Below are positions 53,581-62,222 of a DNA stretch of 64,000 nt, piece by piece; position 1 is the first letter of the stretch; each line of letters opens with the position of its first letter. The DNA is from Oceanobacter antarcticus (lineage in GTDB: Bacteria; Pseudomonadota; Gammaproteobacteria; Pseudomonadales; Oceanobacteraceae), in NCBI RefSeq assembly GCF_044962685.1, contig NZ_JBBKTX010000014.1, positions 72,617 to 136,616 on the forward strand. Reading direction: 5' to 3'. The translations under genes were made by a program, and so were the position numbers. The notes below the pieces were generated by a model. The model was not told the origin of the DNA and did not search any database. It saw nothing but the letters and a program-made list of their open reading frames with translations.

Positions 53581-53609
53581 AAAAAAGCGGGGATATCCCC
53601 GCTTTTTTT
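53581..53609 (-). terminator. Bidirectional intrinsic terminator after rplY
   Basis: GCGGGGATATCCCCGC is a perfect palindrome flanked by A6 on the left and T7 on the right, so it can stop transcription in either direction. It ends the rplY transcript before pth. Confidence 0.93.
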
Positions 53610-53624
53610 AACAGCCGAACGAGA

Positions 53625-54239
53625 TTACTCGCCAGCGGCTTCAGTTTCTTCGTCGGAGCCGCCTTTGGGCGCCATCACAGACACAACAGCAGTATCGTGC
53701 TCTGGGCCGTGAGACAGAGCCAGAGACTCAACACCTTCAGGCAGCACCAGATCGCTCAGGTGAAGGATGGTACCGAGTTCAACCGCAGCCAGATCAACTT
53801 CGATGAATTCTGGCAGGTGATCTGCCGTGGTAATGATGTCCAGGCTGGTCAGCTGGTGAGTTACCTTGCCGCCACTCATCTTGACACCAACACAGCTTTC
53901 TTCATTCAGGAAGTGCAGTGGAACGTGTGCCTTGATCTTGCTGTCTGCGTTAACGCGCAGAAAGTCGGCATGCCACAGCATGGCTTTGGCTGGGTGGCGC
54001 TGCAGGTCTTTCAGCAGAACCTGTTCAGTCTCACCGGCAATCTCCAGAGTAATGATGCTGTTGTAAAACGCTTCATTTTCCAGCTGCTTGTTGAACTCAT
54101 TGGACTTGATGGTAATGGTTACGGGTTCTTTTGAACCACCGTAAACAATGGCCGGAACGCCGTTTTCACGACGCAGGCGGCGGCTCGCACCTTTCCCTGA
54201 GTCTTCGCGAACAACAGCAGACAATGTGAAGTCTGACAT
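53625..54239 (-). CDS. rplY: Ribosomal protein L25, long (Ctc) form
   Basis: This 204-residue protein binds 5S rRNA. The N-terminal domain (about 1-92) contains KGASRRLRRENGVPAIVYGG; a C-terminal beta domain follows (about 100-190), then an acidic tail. E. coli L25 has only the first domain (94 residues), so this is the longer Ctc type. AGAGG precedes the start. Two hairpins lie in the leader behind prs. Confidence 0.97.
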   Translation of the reverse strand: MSDFTLSAVVREDSGKGASRRLRRENGVPAIVYGGSKEPVTITIKSNEFNKQLENEAFYNSIITLEIAGETEQVLLKDLQRHPAKAMLWHADFLRVNADSKIKAHVPLHFLNEESCVGVKMSGGKVTHQLTSLDIITTADHLPEFIEVDLAAVELGTILHLSDLVLPEGVESLALSHGPEHDTAVVSVMAPKGGSDEETEAAGE

Positions 54240-54264
54240 AGTAAATACCTCTTTAGCGGATAGA

Positions 54265-54301
54265 AAAACCGCCAGAACTTGCGACCAGTGCTGGCGGTTT
54301 T
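54265..54301 (-). terminator. Terminator-like hairpin in the rplY leader
   Basis: On the minus strand AAAACCGCCAG and CTGGCGGTTTT are perfect 11-bp arms around a 15-base loop, followed by TC. The stem ends 25 bases before the rplY start. It could be an attenuator, or the end of the prs transcript. Confidence 0.65.
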
Positions 54302-54307
54302 ATTTAA

Positions 54308-54332
54308 CCGGTGACACAACCAGTGTCACCGG
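54308..54332 (-). terminator. Hairpin after prs
   Basis: CCGGTGACAC and GTGTCACCGG are perfect 10-bp arms with a 5-base loop, followed on the minus strand by TTAAATAAAA. It lies 24 bases beyond the prs stop codon and may end or stabilise the prs transcript. Confidence 0.55.
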
Positions 54333-54355
54333 GTTCAGCGCTTGCTCGCGTGTTA

Positions 54356-55297
54356 TTAGCGGAACATCGCGCTGATGGATTCTTCGTTGTTAACCCGGCG
54401 TACCGCTTCTGCCAGCAGACCAGCAATGGTCAGTTGGCGAATGGAGCCTGTGGCTTTGGCTGCCTCAGACAGGGGAATGGTGTCGGTGACAACCAGTTCA
54501 TCCAGTTCTGCATTGGCAAGCCGTTCAAGAGCGGGGCCGGATAGTACAGGATGTGTACAGTAGGCGACAACTTTTTCTGCACCAAACTCTTTTAGTGCCT
54601 TGGCGGCGTGGCACAAGGTGCCTGCGGTGTCGACCATGTCATCTACCAGCACACAGGTGCGGCCCTTGACATCACCGATAATGTTCATGACTTCGGCAAC
54701 GTTGGCTTTGGGACGACGCTTGTCGATGATAGCGAGGTCGACATCCATCTGTTTGGCGATTGCGCGGGCGCGTACTACACCACCAATGTCGGGTGAAACA
54801 ACGATCAGGTTTTTGTAGTTTTGACGTTCCAGATCGTCGAGTAGCACAGGGGAGGCGTAAACGTTATCAACCGGAATATCAAAGAACCCCTGAATCTGGT
54901 CGGCGTGCAGGTCAACGGTCAGCATGCGGTCAATACCCGCACCGGCCATCATGTCGGCAACAGCGCGGGCGCTGATTGGCACACGGGCGCTGCGCGGACG
55001 GCGATCCTGGCGGGCATAACCAAAATAGGGAACGACTGCGGTAATTCGGCCAGCTGAAGCACGGCGCAAGCCATCGGCCAGCAGCAGAATTTCCATCAGA
55101 TTATCGTTTGTGGGAGCACAGGTAGGCTGGATAATAAAAACGTCTTTGCCGCGCACGTTTTCATCAATTTCAATGGTGATTTCACCATCACTGAATTTTC
55201 CTACGCTGGCTTCACCGAGGGGGATGTCGAGACGTTCGACAACGAGTCGGGCCAGTTCCGGATTGGCATTACCGGTAAATACCATCAACTTAGACAC
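54356..55297 (-). CDS. prs: Ribose-phosphate pyrophosphokinase
   Basis: This 313-residue enzyme makes PRPP from ribose 5-phosphate and ATP for nucleotide, His and Trp synthesis. The GTG start, SKLMVFTGNANPELA, has AAGGGGA upstream; the longer ATG frame adds seven residues. Marks are PYFGYARQDRRPRSARVPIS and the PRPP loop VLVDDMVDTAGTL. It lies between tRNA-Gln and rplY, the usual order. Confidence 0.98.
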   Translation of the reverse strand: MSKLMVFTGNANPELARLVVERLDIPLGEASVGKFSDGEITIEIDENVRGKDVFIIQPTCAPTNDNLMEILLLADGLRRASAGRITAVVPYFGYARQDRRPRSARVPISARAVADMMAGAGIDRMLTVDLHADQIQGFFDIPVDNVYASPVLLDDLERQNYKNLIVVSPDIGGVVRARAIAKQMDVDLAIIDKRRPKANVAEVMNIIGDVKGRTCVLVDDMVDTAGTLCHAAKALKEFGAEKVVAYCTHPVLSGPALERLANAELDELVVTDTIPLSEAAKATGSIRQLTIAGLLAEAVRRVNNEESISAMFR

Positions 55298-55345
55298 AAT
55301 AGTCCCCTTTGATGTCACTTTAATCTGATTTGGGAGGAAAAGAAT

Positions 55346-55420
55346 TGGCTGAGGTGGCAGGACTCGAACCTGCGAATGACGGGATCAAAACCCGTTGCCT
55401 TACCACTTGGCGACACCCCA
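55346..55420 (-). tRNA. tRNA-Gln (anticodon TTG)
   Basis: The 75-base minus-strand sequence folds as a cloverleaf: acceptor TGGGGTG with CACCTCA, anticodon stem ACGGG/CCCGT with loop TTTTGAT, T arm GCAGGTTCGAACCTGC and encoded CCA at the 3' end. It starts 4 bases after the ispE stop codon, so ispE and the tRNA must be processed from one transcript. Confidence 0.98.
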
Positions 55421-55424
55421 GTAT

Positions 55425-56300
55425 CTAGGACGGTCTGAATAATAGCGTATGTGCCGGAGAGTGGTTAACACCCTGTGCAATAAAATGCTCATATTCAGCC
55501 GGTAACTGCTCAGCAACCTTTGCGGCTTCTGCTTCCGAGTCAAAGCTTGAAAATATGCAAGCTCCAGTACCCGTCATCTTAGCAAGAGAATATTTATTTA
55601 GCAAATTCAATGCGTTACCAACTTCAGGGTAAATCATCGAGACAATTTGCTGGCAATCGTTATCGCCCCCTTGCTCAAGTGCGGTGCGCATATTAATGGC
55701 AGGGGTATTTCTTGTCAAACACTTATGGGAAAAAATTTCTGCCGTGTTGACGTGGACGTCTGGCCGAACGACCAAGAACCATTTTTCTTCCAGTTGTGGC
55801 ACGGGAGTGAGCTGCTCTCCGACGCCTTCGGCAAAGGCGGCCTGACCGTAAATAAACACCGGCACGTCGGCACCGAGGCCCAGGCCAATCCTGGCGAGTT
55901 GATCGAGAGACTGACCAAGTTGCCAGATCTGGTTCAGTGTTAACAGGGTGGTGGCGGCATCCGAACTGCCACCGCCAAGGCCGCCGCCCATCGGTAAACG
56001 TTTGGTCAGACGGATATCAGCTCCTGGAACCGTTATGCCCTTTTCTTTGGCGAGGTTTTGCAGCACTCGGGCGGCACGAATAATCAGATTCGACTCGCGC
56101 TCGACGCCGTCAATGTCGGGGGTCAGGGTGAGCAGGTCGTCACCCCGGCAGCGAAATTCGAGCCAGTCACTGTAGTCGAGGAACTGAAACAGGGTTTGCA
56201 GGTTGTGGTAACCATCCGGCCGACGCCCGGTAATATGCAACATCAGGTTCAGTTTGGCGGGTGCCGGTACGCTGACCCAGGGGCTGGAAACATCAGTCAT
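55425..56300 (-). CDS. ispE: 4-diphosphocytidyl-2-C-methyl-D-erythritol kinase
   Basis: This 291-residue GHMP kinase acts in the non-mevalonate isoprenoid pathway. The ATP motif is PMGGGLGGGSSDAATTL. APAKLNLMLHITGRRPDGYH near the start is diagnostic. It overlaps lolB by 8 bases and is directly followed by tRNA-Gln. Confidence 0.98.
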   Translation of the reverse strand: MTDVSSPWVSVPAPAKLNLMLHITGRRPDGYHNLQTLFQFLDYSDWLEFRCRGDDLLTLTPDIDGVERESNLIIRAARVLQNLAKEKGITVPGADIRLTKRLPMGGGLGGGSSDAATTLLTLNQIWQLGQSLDQLARIGLGLGADVPVFIYGQAAFAEGVGEQLTPVPQLEEKWFLVVRPDVHVNTAEIFSHKCLTRNTPAINMRTALEQGGDNDCQQIVSMIYPEVGNALNLLNKYSLAKMTGTGACIFSSFDSEAEAAKVAEQLPAEYEHFIAQGVNHSPAHTLLFRPS

Positions 56301-56898
56301 GCAATGTCCACTCGTTAATGGCCAAAGTTAGAGTGTAGTCGTAGCCCTTGAGTTTGATCAGACCCGGTAGCCATATGCCCTGGTGTTGTTGATAACGACT
56401 GAAGCGTATGGTCCAGCCATTTTGTTGCAGATTGCTTAGCAATCCATAGTCATCAAACTGACTGGTGGCCTTGCTTGCAGGAGAGGGTTGGCCCTTGACC
56501 CAATAACGAATGCCTTCAATTGGCAAGTACCAGCCGAGATATTCGGCCATCAGGCTTTCGGCATTCGGAGCGGTCAGCGGCTGGTCGTGATCGGGCAGGG
56601 TCAGCGTCGCTTCGGTCGGGTTACCCTGCAAGCGTGACGACCCCTGACCCATGGGGCCGGTGATAAACAGATCGTATTGCTGATGTTGCTGTTCCCAGGT
56701 GAGGTAGCCGGTCACGCTGTCGCTATTGGTTCTGACCGACAGTTTGCCGCGCAGCTGCCAGTCTTGTAATTGCTCCAGCTGTTGCTGTTGCAGCTGCTGA
56801 TCGCCGGGCAGTAATGAGCAGGCGCTTAATGTCCCCATCAGCATCATCAACAGTAGCAGCGCTAACGTCTGAAGCCTTTGAACTATGTTATTCGGCAT
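56293..56898 (-). CDS. lolB: Outer-membrane lipoprotein receptor LolB
   Basis: This 201-residue lipoprotein accepts lipoproteins from LolA at the outer membrane. The lipobox is LSAC (Cys near residue 27), after a hydrophobic signal sequence. The mature part has LRGKLSVRTNSDSVTGYLTW, typical of LolB. It overlaps ispE by 8 bases and the TPR gene by 11, so the three genes are coupled. Confidence 0.93.
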   Translation of the reverse strand: MPNNIVQRLQTLALLLLMMLMGTLSACSLLPGDQQLQQQQLEQLQDWQLRGKLSVRTNSDSVTGYLTWEQQHQQYDLFITGPMGQGSSRLQGNPTEATLTLPDHDQPLTAPNAESLMAEYLGWYLPIEGIRYWVKGQPSPASKATSQFDDYGLLSNLQQNGWTIRFSRYQQHQGIWLPGLIKLKGYDYTLTLAINEWTLHD

Positions 56899-58741
56899 CC
56901 ATCTCGACCTTCAGGCGCTGCAGTGTTGCCCGAATAATAGCGCTATCGGCGTGCTCTCGCAGGCCTGTTCGCCATACCTTTCTGGCTTGTTGCTGTGCTC
57001 CGGTGACCCAGAGTAACTCACCATAATGGGCGGCAATTTCATGATCGGCGACGATGTTAAAGGCCCGCTGTAGCAGTGGCTCAGCTTGCTGATAGTCACC
57101 CAGTTTGAAATAGGCCCAGCCCAGGCTGTCAATAATGGCGGGGCTGTTGGGGCGTAATACCAGTGCCCGTTTCAGTAATGGCAGGGCATCTTCGATGCGG
57201 TGTAACCGGTCTACCAGCGTATAGCCGAGGGCATTGAGGGCATCGGCGTTATCGGGTTGCAGTTCTATCACCCGTTCAAGGTCTTGTTCCATCAGGGGCA
57301 GATTATTCATCCGTTCTGCGACCAGAGCGCGGTAGTAAATGACTTTTGCATCGTTCGGATTATTATCAATCAGATGGGTGTAGCGATCCAGAGCACCCTG
57401 AAAATGGCCGTAGTCGGTCAGCAAGCTGGCCTCCAGAACCATCAACTCATTGTGTTTGTCAGGGTGGCTCTGGCGCAACGCGGTTAAATAATCAACCGCA
57501 CGTTGGATGCCTTGCTGCTCCGCCAGCAGTGCTGCCGCATTAAGATGTGCAGGCATGAATTCGCGGCTGTCTTCTACCTGAGCATAATAGCTCAGCGCCT
57601 GATCTGGCTTGCCGAGTCGCTCGGATAATTGCCCCAGGTAATAAAGTGCCTGGGGCTGATGTGCTCCGGTTTCTAGCAGACCGAGCAAGTGGTTGTAGGA
57701 GTCCTGATTCAGCTCCAGTTCAAATTCAATCAGCCCCAATGACAGCAGGATGGTGTGATCACCTGGGTAACTCCGATGTAAATCTTCAAAGGCCTGTCTG
57801 GCGGCTTCGGTCTGGTCGGTATTTAATAACAGTCTGGCGCGCAGAACCTCCATGCCCTTATGATCTGGATGTTGTACCAGTACCTGATCCACCCAGGTCA
57901 GAGCTGCACGTTTGTCAGCCCCCGATGCCAGCATCCGGGCCTTGAATACCGCCGCCGGCAGGCTGTCGGGAGCCAGGGTCAGCGCCTGATTGTAATGATT
58001 GAGTGCGCTGGTATTGTTACCGAGGCTTTGTTCCAGAATACCCGCTGCGGTCCAGAGTGAGGGGTTGTTTGGGGTGGTTACCAGCCGTTGTGACAACGCA
58101 TCAAGCAGCTTTTTGCGGTCACTTTCGGCCCCGAGAGATGCGGTGGAAGCCAGTAATTCATAATGGCTGTCGCCGGTCAGATCCTGCAATACACTAAGGT
58201 GTTCCAGGGCGTTGAGAAACAACCGCTGCGACATATAAAGCTGGGCCAGTTGCCAGTGTACTTCCGGGTTGTCGGGTTCGGCAGCCAGCCAGATACGGGC
58301 AGCCTGGGTTGCCTGCGGGTAGGAACCCATATACTGGGAAACCTGCGCGGCCCGAGCAGCAATCTGTGGATTGCCGGTACGCTCGGCAGCGGCCAGATAG
58401 CCATCGCGGGCACGTTCGAACTGCTGACGCTGCCCGGCGAACTCGGCAGATAACAACTCGAGTAACTCCCCTTGGCTAAAGCTGGCAGGTTTGGGCTTGG
58501 GTTCGATTGCGGCGGATTCGGCTTGTGTGGCTGCGGTTGTCGTTCCGGCCGTCGCAGTGTCATTCAACGAGGGTTCGGTAGCCTGATCTTCAGGTTGTGC
58601 CTTCTGAGTGGCGCAGCCCGACAACACGCCGCCGAGCAGGATGCCAGTCAGGAGCAATTGAGCGAGAGAAGCGCGTTTGCTGCTGGCCGGATGCAACAAC
58701 GGCGCAGCGTTCGGTACGGCTGTCAACGATGGTGTGAACAC
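56888..58741 (-). CDS. TPR-repeat lipoprotein
   Basis: This 617-residue protein has a signal sequence with lipobox LSGC (Cys near residue 43), then a low-complexity linker rich in Ala, Thr and Glu, and about a dozen tetratricopeptide repeats up to the C-terminus. It should be a periplasmic scaffold anchored in the outer or inner membrane. Proteins of this type upstream of lolB are common in Pseudomonas and relatives. The exact role is not known. It overlaps lolB by 11 bases. Confidence 0.88.
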   Translation of the reverse strand: MFTPSLTAVPNAAPLLHPASSKRASLAQLLLTGILLGGVLSGCATQKAQPEDQATEPSLNDTATAGTTTAATQAESAAIEPKPKPASFSQGELLELLSAEFAGQRQQFERARDGYLAAAERTGNPQIAARAAQVSQYMGSYPQATQAARIWLAAEPDNPEVHWQLAQLYMSQRLFLNALEHLSVLQDLTGDSHYELLASTASLGAESDRKKLLDALSQRLVTTPNNPSLWTAAGILEQSLGNNTSALNHYNQALTLAPDSLPAAVFKARMLASGADKRAALTWVDQVLVQHPDHKGMEVLRARLLLNTDQTEAARQAFEDLHRSYPGDHTILLSLGLIEFELELNQDSYNHLLGLLETGAHQPQALYYLGQLSERLGKPDQALSYYAQVEDSREFMPAHLNAAALLAEQQGIQRAVDYLTALRQSHPDKHNELMVLEASLLTDYGHFQGALDRYTHLIDNNPNDAKVIYYRALVAERMNNLPLMEQDLERVIELQPDNADALNALGYTLVDRLHRIEDALPLLKRALVLRPNSPAIIDSLGWAYFKLGDYQQAEPLLQRAFNIVADHEIAAHYGELLWVTGAQQQARKVWRTGLREHADSAIIRATLQRLKVEMDAE

Positions 58742-58870
58742 TCTGTTTCTTCCGGATGCGGGGGCTTCAGGAGCCGGTAGCGCCTGATTTGCCAGAAAAT
58801 TTTGTGTCTATTTAGGGTTAGATGACACACTAAGTCAAAGATTTAAGCGGTAAAGCCGGGCGCTGACGTT

Positions 58871-58876
58871 TATAAT
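58871..58876 (+). promoter_or_regulatory. Probable -10 element of hemA
   Basis: TATAAT lies 35 bases before the hemA start in the divergent gap with the TPR gene. No good -35 is seen at the proper distance. Confidence 0.45.
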
Positions 58877-58910
58877 CCGCGCTTTTCGATCAGGGGTAGC
58901 ACATAGCGTA

Positions 58911-60194
58911 ATGGGTATCTGGGCTCTGGGAATTAACCACAAGACTGCGCCGGTGTCCGTGCGCGAGCGCGTTGCATTTAATCCCGCCTCCATGCCTTCC
59001 GCTCTGGTGGACATCTGTCACGTTAATGCAGCTACCGAGGCCGTTATCCTTTCAACCTGTAACCGTACTGAGATCTACGGATCGTCGGTAGAGTTCAATT
59101 GGAATCAGGTTCGTGACTGGCTTGCTCATCATCATGGTCTGAATGCCAGTGAACTTGATTCGGCTCTGTACTGCCTCGAAGGAGATGCGGCGGTACAACA
59201 CACCATGCGAGTAGCCAGTGGTCTGGACTCGCTGGTGCTGGGTGAACCACAGATTCTGGGGCAAATGAAATCCGCTTATGCCGTGGCTCAAGAAGCAGGC
59301 ACTGTCGGCTCTGAACTGGGACGGCTGTTTCGTCAGACCTTCTCGATTGCCAAGCGTGTCCGTACCGACACCGCCATCGGAGAGAACCCGGTATCGGTGG
59401 CATTTGCTGCGGTACGGATGGCTCAGCACATATTTTCGGATCTGGGCCGCAGCACTGCATTACTGATTGGTGCTGGCGAAACCATCGAACTGGTGGCGCG
59501 GCATCTGCGTCATGCCGGCATTGAAAAAATCATTGTTGCCAACCGCACACTGGCCCGTGCCCAGCATCTGGCGGAAGAATTTCATGCCGAAGCCGTGTTA
59601 CTGGAAGATATTCCGGAAGTACTGGCCGAGGCGGATATTGTAATCGCCTCCACCGCCAGCCCGTTCCCTGTGCTGGGTAAAGGAGCGGTTGAAAAAGCAT
59701 TAAAAAAACGCCGCCACAAGCCTATGTTTATGGTCGATATTGCCGTTCCCAGAGATATTGAAGCCGAGGTCGCAGACCTCGGCGATGTCTACTTGTACAC
59801 CGTCGATGACCTGCGCAGCATTATTGAAGAAAACGTCCGTTCACGTGAAGACGCTGCATTGCAGGCGGAAGAGCTGATACTGGCGGGAGTGGAACACTTT
59901 ATGCGCGAGCTGAAAGTGCTCGATGCGGTTCACACCGTCACCGACTTGCGCGCCCACGTCGATCGGGTGCGCGAAGAACAACTGATCAAGGCGATTAAAC
60001 AACTGCAAAATGGTGCCGAGCCAGAAAAGGTTTTACGCCAGTTTGCTCATACTTTTAGCAACAAGCTGCTTCATGCTCCCACCATCGCACTGCGTCAGGC
60101 AGCGGCGGACGGGCGCATGGATGTCTTTGACAGTACCCGCGAGCTGTTCCAGCTTGGCGATACCGTTGATGCTGCCAGCACTGGCGATGATTGA
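58911..60194 (+). CDS. hemA: Glutamyl-tRNA reductase
   Basis: This 427-residue enzyme performs the first step of C5 haem synthesis, reducing glutamyl-tRNA to glutamate semialdehyde. The catalytic Cys50 is in STCNRTEIY. The NADPH site contains LLIGAGETIELVARHL. SLVLGEPQILGQMKSAY is diagnostic. It is divergent from the TPR-lolB operon and is followed by prfA after 2 bases. Confidence 0.98.
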   Translation: MGIWALGINHKTAPVSVRERVAFNPASMPSALVDICHVNAATEAVILSTCNRTEIYGSSVEFNWNQVRDWLAHHHGLNASELDSALYCLEGDAAVQHTMRVASGLDSLVLGEPQILGQMKSAYAVAQEAGTVGSELGRLFRQTFSIAKRVRTDTAIGENPVSVAFAAVRMAQHIFSDLGRSTALLIGAGETIELVARHLRHAGIEKIIVANRTLARAQHLAEEFHAEAVLLEDIPEVLAEADIVIASTASPFPVLGKGAVEKALKKRRHKPMFMVDIAVPRDIEAEVADLGDVYLYTVDDLRSIIEENVRSREDAALQAEELILAGVEHFMRELKVLDAVHTVTDLRAHVDRVREEQLIKAIKQLQNGAEPEKVLRQFAHTFSNKLLHAPTIALRQAAADGRMDVFDSTRELFQLGDTVDAASTGDD

Positions 60195-60196
60195 AC

Positions 60197-61282
60197 ATGA
60201 AAGCCTCTATCCTGCACAAACTGGAATCTCTCTCCGAACGTTACGAAGAAGTCGGGCGCCTGTTATCCGACCCGGACGTTATTAGTGATCAGAACAAGTT
60301 TCGACAACTGTCGAAAGAATACAGCGAGCTGGAAAGTCTGGCCCAGACCTTTGGGCGCTACCAGCAAGCACAAGCCGACCTGGATGAAGCCGAACAACTG
60401 GCCAGCGACCCCGACCCCGACATGCGTGCCATGGGCGAAGAAGAAAAACAATCGGCCAAAGAGCAGCTGGATGCCCTGACCGGCGAACTGGAAATTCTGC
60501 TATTACCCAAAGACCCGGACGATGGCCGTAACGTCATCGTAGAAATACGTGCTGGCACCGGCGGTGATGAAGCCGCAATTTTTGCCGGTGACCTGTACCG
60601 CATGTACACCCGCTTTGCCGAAACCCAGGGCTGGCGTACCGAGCTGATGAGCGCCAGCGAAGGCGAACACGGCGGTTTCAAGGAAGTGATTACCCGTATT
60701 GCAGGAACCGACGTTTACTCGCGGCTGAAATTTGAATCCGGTGCCCACCGGGTACAACGCGTGCCGGAAACCGAAAGCCAGGGCCGCATTCATACCTCGG
60801 CCTGCACCGTGGCAGTGATGCCAGAAGTTGACAGCGAAGAAGAGATCGATATCAACAAAAACGATCTTCGTATCGACACCTTTCGTGCCTCCGGTGCCGG
60901 TGGTCAGCACATCAACAAAACCGACTCAGCCATCCGCGTAACCCACTTGCCGACCGGGCTGGTGGTGGAATGTCAGGACGAACGTTCACAACACAAAAAC
61001 CGCGCCAAGGCACTGGCGGTGCTGGCGACTCGTCTGCGAGATGCCCAGCGCCAAGCCGCCCATGCCGAACAGGCAGCCACCCGTAAAAGTCTGGTGGGGT
61101 CGGGAGATCGTTCCGAACGTATTCGTACCTACAACTACCCGCAAGGGCGCGTCACCGATCACCGCATCAATCTGACCTTGTACAAACTGGATGAAATTGT
61201 TCAGGGCGACCTGATTCCGGTTATTGGGCCGCTGGCGCACGAGCATCAGGCCAATCTGCTGGCAGAAATGTCGGGCCAATGA
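60197..61282 (+). CDS. prfA: Peptide chain release factor 1
   Basis: This 361-residue factor ends translation at UAA and UAG. The GGQ motif is residues 235-237 (GAGGQHINK) and is methylated by PrmC, the next gene. The ATG at 60197 was chosen over a TTG two codons earlier, by likeness to MKPSI in E. coli. It starts 2 bases after hemA and overlaps prmC by 4. Confidence 0.98.
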   Translation: MKASILHKLESLSERYEEVGRLLSDPDVISDQNKFRQLSKEYSELESLAQTFGRYQQAQADLDEAEQLASDPDPDMRAMGEEEKQSAKEQLDALTGELEILLLPKDPDDGRNVIVEIRAGTGGDEAAIFAGDLYRMYTRFAETQGWRTELMSASEGEHGGFKEVITRIAGTDVYSRLKFESGAHRVQRVPETESQGRIHTSACTVAVMPEVDSEEEIDINKNDLRIDTFRASGAGGQHINKTDSAIRVTHLPTGLVVECQDERSQHKNRAKALAVLATRLRDAQRQAAHAEQAATRKSLVGSGDRSERIRTYNYPQGRVTDHRINLTLYKLDEIVQGDLIPVIGPLAHEHQANLLAEMSGQ

Positions 61283-62184
61283 GTCAATCCCAATCCATAG
61301 ATCAGTGGCTGGCGACGGCCCGTCAGCAGCTTGAATTGAGCAGTCATGCCCGCAAGCTGCAAGACAACAATCCACAAGACAACAATCCACAAGACAATAC
61401 CGCCCGACTCGATGCCGAACTGTTACTGGGGCACGTACTGCAAAAACCGCGTGCCTGGCTGTATACCTGGGGCGACACAACGCTGGAAGCGGCGCATAAC
61501 GAACCGCTTGAACGGCTGTTGGCACGTCGCTGCCAAGGTGAACCGATGGCGCATATTCTTGGCCAGCGCGCGTTCTGGTCACTCGAACTGGAAGTGAATC
61601 CGAGCACCCTGATTCCCCGGCCGGATACCGAAACCCTGGTAGAATGGGCACTGGAATTACCCTTGCTGGCGACAGCGCGAGTATTGGATCTGGGCACCGG
61701 CAGCGGGGCGATAGCCCTGGCATTAGCCAGCGAACAGCCCTCCTGGAAAGTATTAGGCGTCGATGTTTGCCTCCCGGCAGTTGAACTGGCGCGCCGCAAC
61801 GCCCGGAGCAACAAAGTGCGTGCGACATTTCTGTTAAGCCACTGGTTTGATGCTCTGGCTGGGCAGTTTGATCTGATCGTCTCCAATCCCCCCTATATCG
61901 ACGCCGCCGACCCGCACCTGGCCCAGGGTGACGTTGCTTTTGAACCTCGCAGCGCGCTGGTTGCCGATCATCAGGGCATGGCCGATATCGAACACATCAT
62001 CAGCAAGGCAGCGGCGTTTCTGGTAGCGGATGGCTGGTTATTGCTGGAACATGGTTATCAACAGGCCACCGCCGTTGCCGACTGCCTGAAACACCAGGGC
62101 TTTGTCGATGTGGGCACCCGGCACGATTTGGGCGGCCAGCCACGTATTACCGGCGGACGCTGGCCTCAAACCCGGTTGGCCTGA
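61279..62184 (+). CDS. prmC: Release factor glutamine methyltransferase PrmC
   Basis: This 301-residue enzyme methylates the Gln of the GGQ motif of release factors. The catalytic NPPY is at residues 203-206, and the SAM motif is VLDLGTGSGAIALALA. The N-terminal helical domain carries an insert with a repeated Asp-Asn-Asn-Pro-Gln, encoded by a 15-base tandem repeat (residues about 28-40). E. coli PrmC (277) has no such insert. It lies in the first helical domain and might be tolerated as a loop. Confidence 0.96.
   Translation: MSQSQSIDQWLATARQQLELSSHARKLQDNNPQDNNPQDNTARLDAELLLGHVLQKPRAWLYTWGDTTLEAAHNEPLERLLARRCQGEPMAHILGQRAFWSLELEVNPSTLIPRPDTETLVEWALELPLLATARVLDLGTGSGAIALALASEQPSWKVLGVDVCLPAVELARRNARSNKVRATFLLSHWFDALAGQFDLIVSNPPYIDAADPHLAQGDVAFEPRSALVADHQGMADIEHIISKAAAFLVADGWLLLEHGYQQATAVADCLKHQGFVDVGTRHDLGGQPRITGGRWPQTRLA
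61360..61397 (+). repeat. 15-mer tandem repeat inside prmC
   Basis: Two perfect copies of CAAGACAACAATCCA and a partial third lie in the 5' part of prmC. The unit keeps the reading frame and codes for QDNNP. It looks like a recent slippage expansion. Confidence 0.95.
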
Positions 62185-62222
62185 TACTGATTGTTCAGAC
62201 CTGCCTGTCGAAGGAATAGAAA

